Shown here one piece after another: positions 7,551-14,799 of a stretch of 26,862 bases of DNA. Positions within the stretch are counted from its first letter, which is position 1; each line of letters starts with the position of its first letter. The position numbers and the translations under genes are program-made. Below the pieces are notes generated by a model, which saw only the letters and a program-made list of their open reading frames with translations, was not told where the DNA came from and did not search any database. Source of the DNA: Gaiellasilicea sp037721555 (GTDB lineage: Bacteria > Actinomycetota > Thermoleophilia > Gaiellales > Gaiellaceae); assembly GCA_037721555.1 (NCBI GenBank), contig JBBJOI010000039.1:1-26862 (forward strand), written 5' to 3'.

Positions 7551-8558
7551 CTACGCAGCCGACAGGAGCAGGTCGAGCAGGAGCTGGGGGTCGCGGCGCA
7601 GGCGGTCGGCAGCGATCGCGTCCCGCTTGCGCAGGGAGAGCGCGCGTGGGTCGCTGAGCGGCACGAGCCGGCCCTCGCGGATCAGCCACTCGTCGACACC
7701 GCCGAGACGCCCGCCGTAGGTGGTGTACACCGGCACGCCGAGCGCGACTGCCTCCCTGTTCATCGTCCCGCCCGCGGAGACGACGAGGTCGGAGAGTGCG
7801 ATCAGGCTCTGCGCATCCACCGCTCGCTCGGGCACGATCACGGAGGGGAGCGCGAGGCGCTTGACGAAGGTGCGCTGCTCCTCGGTTCGCGGGATCACGA
7901 CCGCGTGGACTTCTTCGTCGCGGCCGAGATGCTCGAGCGTCTGCGGGAACAGGGGGTTCGAGTGACGGTGGTACAGCGAGACGTCCGGCGGGGGTCGCAG
8001 GACGACGACGACGCGCGAGCGGTCGACCTCGAGCTCGTCCAGGACTGCGGCGTCGGGCTCGAAGTCGGCCAGGTAGTACTCCTCCTTCAGCCCGGCGTAC
8101 TGGAGGAGCTTCGGCGGCCTCGCTCCGTACTGGGCCAGGCGCTCCGGCGGGATCGCTTCCGGCACCACCACCTTCGTGGCCGCGCGGCAACCGAGCTGAT
8201 GCTGCAGCGTCGCCCACTCGTAGTCGAAGGTCGTCGAGCTGGGGATCCCGAGTCGCTTTGCGGTGATCGTCAGCTCGTGCGAGCCGTGTGCGAGCGCGAC
8301 ATCGAAGGCGCGATCCGCCGCGAAGCGGCGCAATCCGTAGAGGCGCCCCGCCAGCGACCGGGCCTTGCCGAGGCTCGAGCGGCCGCCGTGGTGCCCGAGC
8401 ACCTGCGACTCGAGCCCGTGCAGCTCGAGCAGCTGCTGCGTCTGGGCGTACTCCCGCGACGTGATCTCGACCTCGTCGCCGCGCCCGCGCAGGATCTCGA
8501 TCAGCGGCCGGAAGACCAACACGTGCGCAGACGCCGTCATGTCGATCCACACCCTCAT
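7551..8558 (-). CDS. DUF354 family glycosyltransferase-like (GT-B fold) protein
   Basis: The 335-aa product starts MRVWIDMTASAHVLVFRPLIE, the hallmark N-terminus of DUF354 proteins, which resemble GT-B glycosyltransferases and UDP-GlcNAc 2-epimerases. Other supporting pieces are the N-domain AHGSHELT and, in the C-terminal nucleotide-binding half, VVSAGGTMNREAVALGVPVYT at about 275-295, where glycine- and glutamate-rich loops bind the donor sugar nucleotide in GT-B enzymes. Substrate and donor are unknown. The ATG overlaps the stop of the upstream amidotransferase gene (ATGA), indicating translational coupling and a shared role in surface-polysaccharide assembly. The length is typical. Confidence 0.85.
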   Translation of the reverse strand: MRVWIDMTASAHVLVFRPLIEILRGRGDEVEITSREYAQTQQLLELHGLESQVLGHHGGRSSLGKARSLAGRLYGLRRFAADRAFDVALAHGSHELTITAKRLGIPSSTTFDYEWATLQHQLGCRAATKVVVPEAIPPERLAQYGARPPKLLQYAGLKEEYYLADFEPDAAVLDELEVDRSRVVVVLRPPPDVSLYHRHSNPLFPQTLEHLGRDEEVHAVVIPRTEEQRTFVKRLALPSVIVPERAVDAQSLIALSDLVVSAGGTMNREAVALGVPVYTTYGGRLGGVDEWLIREGRLVPLSDPRALSLRKRDAIAADRLRRDPQLLLDLLLSAA

Positions 8559-10441
8559 GCCGCGACCTCGGCCAGCCGCGGCTCGCGCAGCGGCCCCGGG
8601 GCTCGCTCCACGTGGTGCTCGTGCCAGAGCGTGAACGCGAGCACGCTCCAGAGCTGCCGGCTCAGGTCGGCGCGGCCGGCCACGTGGTCGTCCAGGAGCC
8701 GCGTCACCGCCTCAGGGCGGAAGTAGCCCTGGCGACGGAGCGTCTCGGGCGCGAGCGCCTCCCGCGCGAACGGCTCGAGCTCGCCGCGGAGCCAGGCCGC
8801 GGCGGGAATCGAGAAGCCGCGCTTGCGTCCGCGCACGATCTGTGGCGGCAGCAGGGGCTCAGCGGCCCGGCGCAACAGCCACTTCTTCGTCAGACCCCGC
8901 ACCTTGTGGCGCGTCGCGAGCTCGGCGGCGAAGAGGTCGACGGCGGGGTCGAGGAAGGGCACACGCGCCTCGAGTGAGTGCGCCATCGACGCCCGATCCG
9001 TCTTCACGAGCAGGTCGTCCACGAGATACGTGCGTGCATCGACGTCCTGCAGCCGCGCGAGGAGCTCGGAGCCGCGCGTCTCCCCGAAGCGCTCCCGCAG
9101 AACGTCGACGGGATCCCAGAGGTGGCGCCGACCGGTCAGCTCCGCCCGCGCGTCCGGCGAGAAGATCTCCTTCCAGCCGTGGTGGCGCTCGAGCGGCGCC
9201 AGGTGCGCGGAGCGGACGAAGCGCTTCGCCTTGAGGTCGAAGCTCGCGCGCGCACTCGAGACGGGCAGCCGATCCACGAGCGGGCGAGCAAAGCGGGCGA
9301 GACGGCCAACGCGGAGCGCGAGCAGGTCGGCCTGATAGGTGTAGTAGCCGCCGAAGAGCTCGTCGCCCCCTTCGCCCGAGAGTGCGACCTTCACGTCCTC
9401 GGACGCGAGCTTCGAGACGAGGTAGGTCGGCAGCGCCGACGAGTCCGCGAAGGGCTCGTCGAAGGCTTCTGCGAGCGCGGGTAGGAGGAACGCCGCGTCG
9501 GGGCGCAGCACCAGCTCGCGGTGCCGCGTCCCGTAGCGTTCGGCGACGAGCCGCGCGTCAGCGCGCTCGTCGAACGAGTCTTCCTCGAAGCCGATCGAGA
9601 ACGTCCGCAGCGGCCCCCCGGTCTCCTCCGCCGCCAGGGCGGCGAGCAGGGATGAGTCGACGCCGCCCGAGAGCAGGACGCCTACCGGCACGTCGGACAC
9701 CAGGTGCGCGCGCACCGAGTCGCGCAGTCGCTCCCGGAGCTCCTCTGCGAGCACTCCCACCGGCTCCTTCCGCACGGCGGCAGCGACGACGGGTGCCGGC
9801 CGGGCGTAGCGCTCGATCGTCACCAACCCGTCCTCCCAGATGAGCACGTGGCCGGGCATCAGCTTGCGAACCTCCCGGAAGATCGAGAGCGGGCCGGGGA
9901 TCGAGTTGAAGGCGAGAAACGCCTCGAGAGCGTCCAGGTCGATCTCCCCGCGCGGCAGCGCCCGTAGCTCGGAGGCGAACTCGAGGCCGTCACGGGTGAC
10001 GCGGTAGAGGAGCGGCTTGATCCCGAAGCGGTCGCGGGCAAGCACGAGGCGCCGACGCGGCGCGTCCCAGACTGCGACGGCGAACATGCCGCGCAGCCGC
10101 TCCGCGAACCCGGTTCCGTGCTCCTCGTAGAGATGCGCGAGCACCTCGGTATCGCCGCTCGTCGCGAACCGGTGCCCCCGCTGCTCGAGCTTCGCGCGCA
10201 GCTCGCGGTAGTTGTAGAGCTCTCCGTTCTGGACGACGACGACGCTTCCGTCCTCGTTGGCGATCGGCTGGTCGCCGGTCTCGAGGTCGATGATCGAGAG
10301 CCGGCGCGCCGCCAAACCCACCGGCCCGTCGAGGTGGAGTCCGCTCGAGTCGGGCCCGCGGTGGACGAGGGTGGCGCTCATCGCCTCGAGGCGGCGCCGG
10401 TCGGCACCTCGCGTCGAGACGATTCCACAGATGCCGCACAC
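8555..10441 (-). CDS. asnB: Asparagine synthase (glutamine-hydrolysing) type amidotransferase
   Basis: The 628-aa product has an N-terminal class II glutaminase domain starting MCGICGIV; Cys2 becomes the N-terminal nucleophile, with RGPDSSG (28-34) and NGELYNY (72-78). The C-terminal synthetase domain carries the ATP-pyrophosphatase loop LLSGGVDSS (256-264), then LSGEGGDELFGGY and LVKTDRASMAHSLEARVPFLD, typical of AsnB. It makes an amide from a carboxylate with glutamine and ATP. Because the DUF354 gene is fused by ATGA and glycan genes surround it, it may amidate a sugar acid (WbpS-like) rather than make asparagine; sequence alone does not decide. The GTG start at 10441 is fixed by the required Cys2 and by a -10-like TAGAGT 6 bases upstream on the same strand. 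Confidence 0.92.
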   Translation of the reverse strand: MCGICGIVSTRGADRRRLEAMSATLVHRGPDSSGLHLDGPVGLAARRLSIIDLETGDQPIANEDGSVVVVQNGELYNYRELRAKLEQRGHRFATSGDTEVLAHLYEEHGTGFAERLRGMFAVAVWDAPRRRLVLARDRFGIKPLLYRVTRDGLEFASELRALPRGEIDLDALEAFLAFNSIPGPLSIFREVRKLMPGHVLIWEDGLVTIERYARPAPVVAAAVRKEPVGVLAEELRERLRDSVRAHLVSDVPVGVLLSGGVDSSLLAALAAEETGGPLRTFSIGFEEDSFDERADARLVAERYGTRHRELVLRPDAAFLLPALAEAFDEPFADSSALPTYLVSKLASEDVKVALSGEGGDELFGGYYTYQADLLALRVGRLARFARPLVDRLPVSSARASFDLKAKRFVRSAHLAPLERHHGWKEIFSPDARAELTGRRHLWDPVDVLRERFGETRGSELLARLQDVDARTYLVDDLLVKTDRASMAHSLEARVPFLDPAVDLFAAELATRHKVRGLTKKWLLRRAAEPLLPPQIVRGRKRGFSIPAAAWLRGELEPFAREALAPETLRRQGYFRPEAVTRLLDDHVAGRADLSRQLWSVLAFTLWHEHHVERAPGPLREPRLAEVAA

Positions 10442-10446
10442 GGTCG

Positions 10447-10453
10447 TACTCTA
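10447..10453. promoter_or_regulatory. Putative shared bidirectional -10 element (TACTCTA / TAGAGTA)
   Basis: Only 19 bases separate the divergent start codons of the amidotransferase (GTG 10441, minus) and the lipoprotein (ATG 10461, plus). TACTCT (10447-10452) sits 8 bases before the plus-strand start. On the other strand the same bases give TAGAGT (10453-10448), 6 bases before the minus-strand start. Both fit TAnnnT, so one near-symmetrical hexamer may serve both directions, with both transcripts nearly or fully leaderless. Confidence 0.45.
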
Positions 10454-10460
10454 TGGAGCG

Positions 10461-10928
10461 ATGAAGTCGTCGCTCTGCGTGGTGGTTCTCGCTGCGCTTG
10501 CACTCGTTGGGTGCGGCGGCGGCGAGCGACTGACGAAGGAGGAGTATCTCGAACGTGGCCGCGAGATTCAGGTCAGCACGAGCTTAATCGACGCGGGCCG
10601 GCTTTTCTTCCGGCTGTCAGCGGGCAGGGTATCCGCGGAGGAATGCCAGGACGGCACGGGGCGGTTCCGCGACGCAGCGGCGAGCGTGGTCGCCGAGGTG
10701 GACGAAATTCGACCGCCGCAGGAAATCGAGCAGATCCACGACCGCCTGGTCGCGGCGGCACAGGAGTCGATCGACGCCCTCGACGGGCTCGTGGACGACG
10801 TGAGCGCCAGGGAGGTCTCGTGCGGCCAAGAGTGGAACCGACGGGCTTACGGGCTCGCGTCGACCGAGCGTGCGCAGGCGGTACTCAAGGAGCTCGAGCA
10901 GCAGGGGTACGACTTCATCGGCGAGTGA
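10461..10928 (+). CDS. Small lipoprotein of unknown function
   Basis: The 155-aa product has a type II signal peptide: MKSSLCVVVLAALALVGC, with a lipobox ALVGC and the acylated cysteine at residue 18, followed by a short glycine linker. The mature part is mainly helical and charged (KEEYLERGREIQ near 25, then DRLVAAAQESIDALDGL), resembling small helical-bundle lipoproteins common in Thermoleophilia. I recognise no named domain. It would be anchored to the outer face of the cytoplasmic membrane. It is transcribed divergently from the amidotransferase and converges on the sugar transferase with a 7-base gap. The ATG at 10461 is chosen because it gives a complete lipoprotein leader. Confidence 0.72.
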   Translation: MKSSLCVVVLAALALVGCGGGERLTKEEYLERGREIQVSTSLIDAGRLFFRLSAGRVSAEECQDGTGRFRDAAASVVAEVDEIRPPQEIEQIHDRLVAAAQESIDALDGLVDDVSAREVSCGQEWNRRAYGLASTERAQAVLKELEQQGYDFIGE

Positions 10929-10935
10929 GGGGCGG

Positions 10936-11622
10936 CTAGCCGCGCCCGGCGGCCCCGCGAACGGACTGGCGTAGGACGCGCCACGCCGTCGCGGTGACGA
11001 TGCGGAGGTAGAGGCCGACCGAGCGATCGGCGATCCACTCCAGGTCGTGGGCGAGCTTCTCGCTCCAGGACGGCTCCCGCCCCATGCGCGTCTGCGCGAA
11101 GCCCGTCAGACCCGGGCGGACGACGAGCCGCTGCCAGTAGGCCGGGATCTCCTCGCACAGCTCCTGGAAGAAGCGCGGCCGGATCGGCCGCGGGCCGACG
11201 ATCGACATGTCGCCGCGGAGGACGTTCCAGAGCTGCGGCACCTCGTCGAGCTGCGAGGCGCGGAGCCAGCGGCCGAGGCCGGTGACCTCCGCAGGGGTTC
11301 GCGCGTCGAGCTCGCGGCCGTACCACTGTCCGAGGCGCTCCTCCGCCCCAGCGTGGAGCGTCCGGAACTTCCGCATCGTGAACACGCTGCCGTTGCGGCC
11401 GACGCGGTTGCCTCGATAGAAGATCGGCCGCCCAGAGCTGAGCCGGATCGCGACGGCGATCAGGCCCGCGAGCGGTGCGAGCAGCACCAGCGAGACCGAC
11501 CCGATCCCAAGGTCGAGCCCCCGCAACCGGCGGTCGACCCGCGGCCGCTGGAGCCCCTGCAGCGAGAGCTGGGCATACCGCTCCGCGAGTGCCGCCGCCG
11601 GATCGACGTGAGACATCGACAT
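10936..11622 (-). CDS. Bacterial sugar transferase (monotopic phosphoglycosyl transferase, WcaJ/PglC-like)
   Basis: The 228-aa protein matches the core of polyprenyl-phosphate phosphoglycosyl transferases, which move a sugar phosphate from a UDP-sugar to undecaprenyl phosphate and so start glycan assembly. A hydrophobic re-entrant segment lies at about 37-60 (IGSVSLVLLAPLAGLIAVAI). It is followed by PIFYRGNRVGRNG (66-78), FTMRKFRTL (81-89), ASQLDEVPQLWNVLRGDMSIVGPRP (122-146, with the catalytic Asp126-Glu127 dyad), and RPGLTG. It lacks the extra N-terminal membrane domain of WcaJ and so is the short form. ATGs at 11622 and 11616 are both possible starts. It would act with the dehydratase and aminotransferase upstream. 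The opposite-strand LysR gene starts 75 bases away. Confidence 0.9.
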   Translation of the reverse strand: MSMSHVDPAAALAERYAQLSLQGLQRPRVDRRLRGLDLGIGSVSLVLLAPLAGLIAVAIRLSSGRPIFYRGNRVGRNGSVFTMRKFRTLHAGAEERLGQWYGRELDARTPAEVTGLGRWLRASQLDEVPQLWNVLRGDMSIVGPRPIRPRFFQELCEEIPAYWQRLVVRPGLTGFAQTRMGREPSWSEKLAHDLEWIADRSVGLYLRIVTATAWRVLRQSVRGAAGRG

Positions 11623-11684
11623 CCGCGTCAGCTTGCCATACGGCTTCCCACCTGACCTAAGGCACGTCGAGTGAGATCACCTGG

Positions 11685-11699
11685 ATAAGCTGTCCTTAT
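11685..11699. promoter_or_regulatory. LysR-type T-N11-A operator overlapping the lysR -10 and start codon
   Basis: ATAAG-CTGTC-CTTAT is a perfect inverted repeat with 5-base arms and contains T-N11-A, the LysR-type consensus. TAAGCT (11686-11691), a TAnnnT -10 candidate, lies inside it, 6 bases before the ATG at 11698, and the dyad runs into the start codon. This suits negative autoregulation. Confidence 0.55.
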
Positions 11700-12591
11700 G
11701 GACACGCGCCAGCTAGCGGCCTTTTGCGCAGTCGTCGAGCGCAAGAGCTTCTCCCAGGCCGCGGAGCGGCTCGGGGTCACGCAGCCGGCGGTCTCGCTGC
11801 AGGTTCGCTCTCTCGAGAAGCGGCTCGGGACGCAGCTGCTCGACCGTTCGGGCAGGCGGGTGGAACCGACCGAGGCCGGACTGCGTCTCTACCGCGGCGC
11901 GCAACGGCTGCTCACGCTCGAGGAACAGCTCGTCGAGGATGTCGCGGGCGAGGACGCAGCCGAGCTCGCGGGAGAGATCTCGATCGGCGCCTCAACGGGC
12001 CCCGCAGCGATCGTCGTGCCGCTCCTCCTGTGCGAGTTCCAGGATGAGAACCCTGGAGTGAAGGTGTCGCTCACCGTGTCGGACACCCAATCGGTGGTCG
12101 AGCTGGTCGCCGAGCGGGAGCTCGAGCTCGGGATCGTCGGCGCCGCCCGCCGCCACCGCTCCGTGCGCTTTGAGCCTTTCTTCGATGACGAGGTAATTCT
12201 TGTCTGTCCACCCGGGCACCGGTTCGGCGGCAAGACGGTGACGCTCGACGATCTGCGTTCGGAGCAGCTGATCGTGATGCAGGAGGGTGCAGGGGTCCGT
12301 CAGATGGTCGAGGACGAGCTGCGGGCGCTCGGAATGCGGCTGCGCGACCTGGACGTGCGGCTCGAGCTTGGTTTGCAGGAGTCCGTTCGTAGCGCGGTCC
12401 AGGGAGGCTACGGCGTCACCTTCATCTCACGGTCGGCCGTAGAGTCCGACCTCGCGGCAGGAACGCTCGTTGCGGCGCGGGTCGTGGGACTCGACGCGAA
12501 GCGCGAGATCTCGCTGGTGCGCGCCTCGGGGCGCACGAGCACGCGAGCGGCAGAGGCTTTCGTCGACTTCGCGCGCGAGCGCCTGCCGTGA
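11698..12591 (+). CDS. LysR family transcriptional regulator
   Basis: The 297-aa product is a normal-length LysR protein. The N-terminal winged helix-turn-helix spans residues 1-60 (SFSQAAERLGVTQPAVSLQ and LEKRLGTQLLDRSGRRVEPT). It is followed by a linker helix and a periplasmic-binding-like effector domain from about residue 90 (ISIGASTGPAAIVVPLLL to the C-terminus, with GYGVTFISRSAVE near 238). It resembles the CysB/CysL/CbbR group, but the effector cannot be named. The gene overlaps the following dehydrogenase gene (GTGA at 12588-12591), so regulator and enzyme are co-translated. A T-N11-A dyad covers its own start and a similar one precedes the flavoprotein gene, so it probably controls the whole set. 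Confidence 0.93.
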   Translation: MDTRQLAAFCAVVERKSFSQAAERLGVTQPAVSLQVRSLEKRLGTQLLDRSGRRVEPTEAGLRLYRGAQRLLTLEEQLVEDVAGEDAAELAGEISIGASTGPAAIVVPLLLCEFQDENPGVKVSLTVSDTQSVVELVAERELELGIVGAARRHRSVRFEPFFDDEVILVCPPGHRFGGKTVTLDDLRSEQLIVMQEGAGVRQMVEDELRALGMRLRDLDVRLELGLQESVRSAVQGGYGVTFISRSAVESDLAAGTLVAARVVGLDAKREISLVRASGRTSTRAAEAFVDFARERLP

Positions 12592-13523
12592 ACGTCCGCT
12601 GGGGACTCGACGCACTGCCCGAGCTGCTCGGTGAGCGGCCCTTTCTCGTCGCGAGCGACCGCTGGACTCACCTCGTCGACGCGCCCGCGAGCTGGTCGGA
12701 GATCCCGTCCCACCGGATCGAGGTGCCCCAGGGGAGCGACAGCATCGTCGCGATTGGAGGCGGCAGCGCGATCGACACGGCGAAGGCGGCCTCGGCGGCG
12801 AGCGGATTGCCGCTCGTCTCGGTGCCCACGACGTACTCCGGCGCGGAGTGGACGGTCTTCTTCGGCGTCCGCGATCCCGATCGACGGCTGCAGGGCGGCG
12901 GCTCGGGCGCACACCCGACGGGCATTGTCTACGAGCCGGAGCTGACGCTCGAGCTGCCGAGGGCAGAGACCGTCGGAACGGCCTTGAACGCGCTTGCCCA
13001 CTGTGCAGAGGCGCTCTATGTGGACGGGCACAACTCGGAGGCCGATGTCGAGGCTCTGGCAGGAGCGCAGCTGATCGCCCGCTGGCTGCCGCAGGTCGTC
13101 GAGCGCCCCCGGGAGCGCGAGGCCCGGACGGAGCTCCTGCGTGGCGCCTGTCACGCCGGCGCAGCATTGGGGAAGTCGTTCCTCGCGCTCGGCCACGCGA
13201 TGGCGCAGGCGCTCGGCGGTCGCTACGGCCTGCCACACGGCGCCATGAACGCCCTCGCTCTGCCGCCCGCGCTCCGCTTCAACGCGGAGGCGGCGCCGGC
13301 CGCGGTCGCCAGATTCGGCGCCGCGCTCGAGAGCGACGACCCAGCCCAACGCGTCGAGGAGCTCGCGCGACTTGGCGGCTTCGAGCGACTCCGCGACTTC
13401 GGCGTCCCGGAGGAGGACCTGCACGAGCTCGCCGGGACCGTCGTGGAGCGGGCGGGGGCAAAGGCCAACCCGCGACGGGCGAGCGCTGCGGATGTGGAGA
13501 AGCTCCTTCGCTCGATCTGGTGA
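12588..13523 (+). CDS. Iron-containing alcohol dehydrogenase family, maleylacetate-reductase-like
   Basis: The 311-aa product carries the dinucleotide-binding motif VAIGGGSAIDTAKA (54-67), VPTTYSGAEWT (79-89), and histidines H138 (NALAHCAEALY), H203 (ALGHAMAQ) and H217 (GLPHGAMNA), as in group III Fe-dependent dehydrogenases. The metal-ligand Asp four residues before the first His is Asn134 here, a substitution I associate with maleylacetate reductases, which reduce an enol/keto dicarboxylate with NAD(P)H. At 311 aa it is shorter than the usual approximately 350, mostly at the N-terminus. The gene starts with a GTG that overlaps the lysR stop. Given the operon, its substrate may be a C3-C4 acid or sulfonated acid rather than an aromatic breakdown product; that is inference. 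Confidence 0.78.
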   Translation: MNVRWGLDALPELLGERPFLVASDRWTHLVDAPASWSEIPSHRIEVPQGSDSIVAIGGGSAIDTAKAASAASGLPLVSVPTTYSGAEWTVFFGVRDPDRRLQGGGSGAHPTGIVYEPELTLELPRAETVGTALNALAHCAEALYVDGHNSEADVEALAGAQLIARWLPQVVERPREREARTELLRGACHAGAALGKSFLALGHAMAQALGGRYGLPHGAMNALALPPALRFNAEAAPAAVARFGAALESDDPAQRVEELARLGGFERLRDFGVPEEDLHELAGTVVERAGAKANPRRASAADVEKLLRSIW

Positions 13524-13605
13524 GTCCCCTCGATCGAGTGAGCCCTCGCCAAACGATAAGTGCGGCTAATGACATGCATTAGGATGCGCTGGTACTCTTG
13601 AGCCG
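13524..13605 (+). promoter_or_regulatory. Promoter/operator region of the flavoprotein-fumarase-comA operon
   Basis: This 82-base spacer holds, in order: a perfect 10-bp palindrome CTCGATCGAG (13529-13538); ATAAG-TGCGG-CTAAT (13556-13570), a T-N11-A box nearly matching the one at the lysR start; the dyad CTAATG-ACATG-CATTAG (13566-13582), which shares the CTAAT half-site and overlaps an ATGACA -35-like hexamer (13569-13574); then TACTCT (13593-13598) as -10. TACTCT lies 18 bases after the -35-like element and 7 bases before the ATG at 13606. The tandem half-sites suit a LysR tetramer. Confidence 0.6.
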
Positions 13606-14799
13606 ATGACCGGTGCCGGCTCCTTTGACGTGCTCGTGATCGGGAGCGGCGCCTCCGGGCTGGCCGCAGCCGTCTCCGCGGAGCGCTCGGGAGCTCGCGT
13701 CGGCCTCGCGACCAAAGGCTCGATCCAGGCGTGCAACTCTGCAAAGGCCCAGGGCGGGATCCAGGCAGCCTTTGGCCTCGACGACTCGCCAGAGCAACAC
13801 GCCGGGGACGTCTTCAAGAGCTCGCACGAGAGCGCCGACCTGCACCTCGTCGAGGTCCTGACCGGAGACGCGCAAAGTGCGATCCACTGGCTCGAGGAGC
13901 TCGGCGTTGAGTTCACAAGGGAAAACGGGGGCTACCGTCTGGCACGCTGCGGCGGCGCGACCGCCAAGCGCCTCCTCCAGGTAGGCGACCGAACCGGGCA
14001 CGCGATCACGAAGGCCCTCCGGGACGCATTCGAGGCCGGCTCGGGCACGCTCTTCGCCCACAGCCCGCTGCGCGCCCTCGAGGCGGCGCCGAACGGCTGG
14101 CGCGCAACCTGCGGCGAGCACGAGCTCGAGGCGGCGACGGTGGTGCTCGCGGCCGGCGGCCGCTGCTTCAAGGTCGCCCTCGACCGCAACGAGCTCTCCA
14201 CGAACCACCCGAACGCGACCGGCGAAGTGACGCAGCTCGCGCTCGACGCAGGCGCAGAGGCACGCGACCTGGACGAGCTGCAGTACCACCCGAACGGCGG
14301 CGCGTGGCCCGAGTCGATGCAGGGCTACTCGATCCCCGAGACGACGCGCGCCTACGGCGCGGTGCTGCTGAACGCCGACGGCGAGGAGTTCACCGATTCC
14401 CTCGGTCCCCGAGACGTCGTCTCGCAGGCCATCTTCGACGAGGTCGCGAAGGGCAAGGGAATCGAGACTCCCGACGGGCGCCCGGCCGTCCTCCTCGACA
14501 CGACCCGCATTGCGGAGGCCGATGCGGACGTGTCGCTTCCGTACATGCTGCGTCGCTACCGCGGCGGGGGAATCGACCCCTTGCGAGAGAAGATCCTGAC
14601 CTACCCGGTCCTCCACTACCAGAACGGCGGACTCGTGATCGACACCGACTCACAGACGACACTCGAAGGCCTCTACGCCTGCGGTGAGATCGCAGGTGGC
14701 ACGCACGGCCGCAACCGGATGATGGGCAACTCCCTGCTGGAATGCGTCGTCTTCGGCCGGCGTGCGGGGCGCGCTGCCAGCGAGGGAGCAAGAAGGTGA
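13606..14799 (+). CDS. FAD-dependent fumarate-reductase/aspartate-oxidase-type flavoprotein, tail-less
   Basis: The 397-aa product opens with an FAD-binding Rossmann motif (VLVIGSGASGLAAA, 9-22) and shows the catalytic signature of the SdhA/FrdA/NadB family: H228 (QYHPNG), R269 (GPRDVVSQAI), H337 (HYQNGG), then GLYACGEIAGG and GNSLLE near the C-terminus. These enzymes interconvert succinate and fumarate or oxidise aspartate. Two points set it apart. It ends right after the FAD/capping domains and lacks the C-terminal helical domain of true SdhA/NadB. The position of the histidine that covalently binds FAD in SdhA/FrdA is Asn44 (QACNSAKAQGG), so FAD should be non-covalent, as in NadB. The next gene overlaps its stop (GTGA). 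It is probably a soluble fumarate-like reductase or dehydrogenase; its electron partner is not in the window. Confidence 0.82.
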   Translation: MTGAGSFDVLVIGSGASGLAAAVSAERSGARVGLATKGSIQACNSAKAQGGIQAAFGLDDSPEQHAGDVFKSSHESADLHLVEVLTGDAQSAIHWLEELGVEFTRENGGYRLARCGGATAKRLLQVGDRTGHAITKALRDAFEAGSGTLFAHSPLRALEAAPNGWRATCGEHELEAATVVLAAGGRCFKVALDRNELSTNHPNATGEVTQLALDAGAEARDLDELQYHPNGGAWPESMQGYSIPETTRAYGAVLLNADGEEFTDSLGPRDVVSQAIFDEVAKGKGIETPDGRPAVLLDTTRIAEADADVSLPYMLRRYRGGGIDPLREKILTYPVLHYQNGGLVIDTDSQTTLEGLYACGEIAGGTHGRNRMMGNSLLECVVFGRRAGRAASEGARR

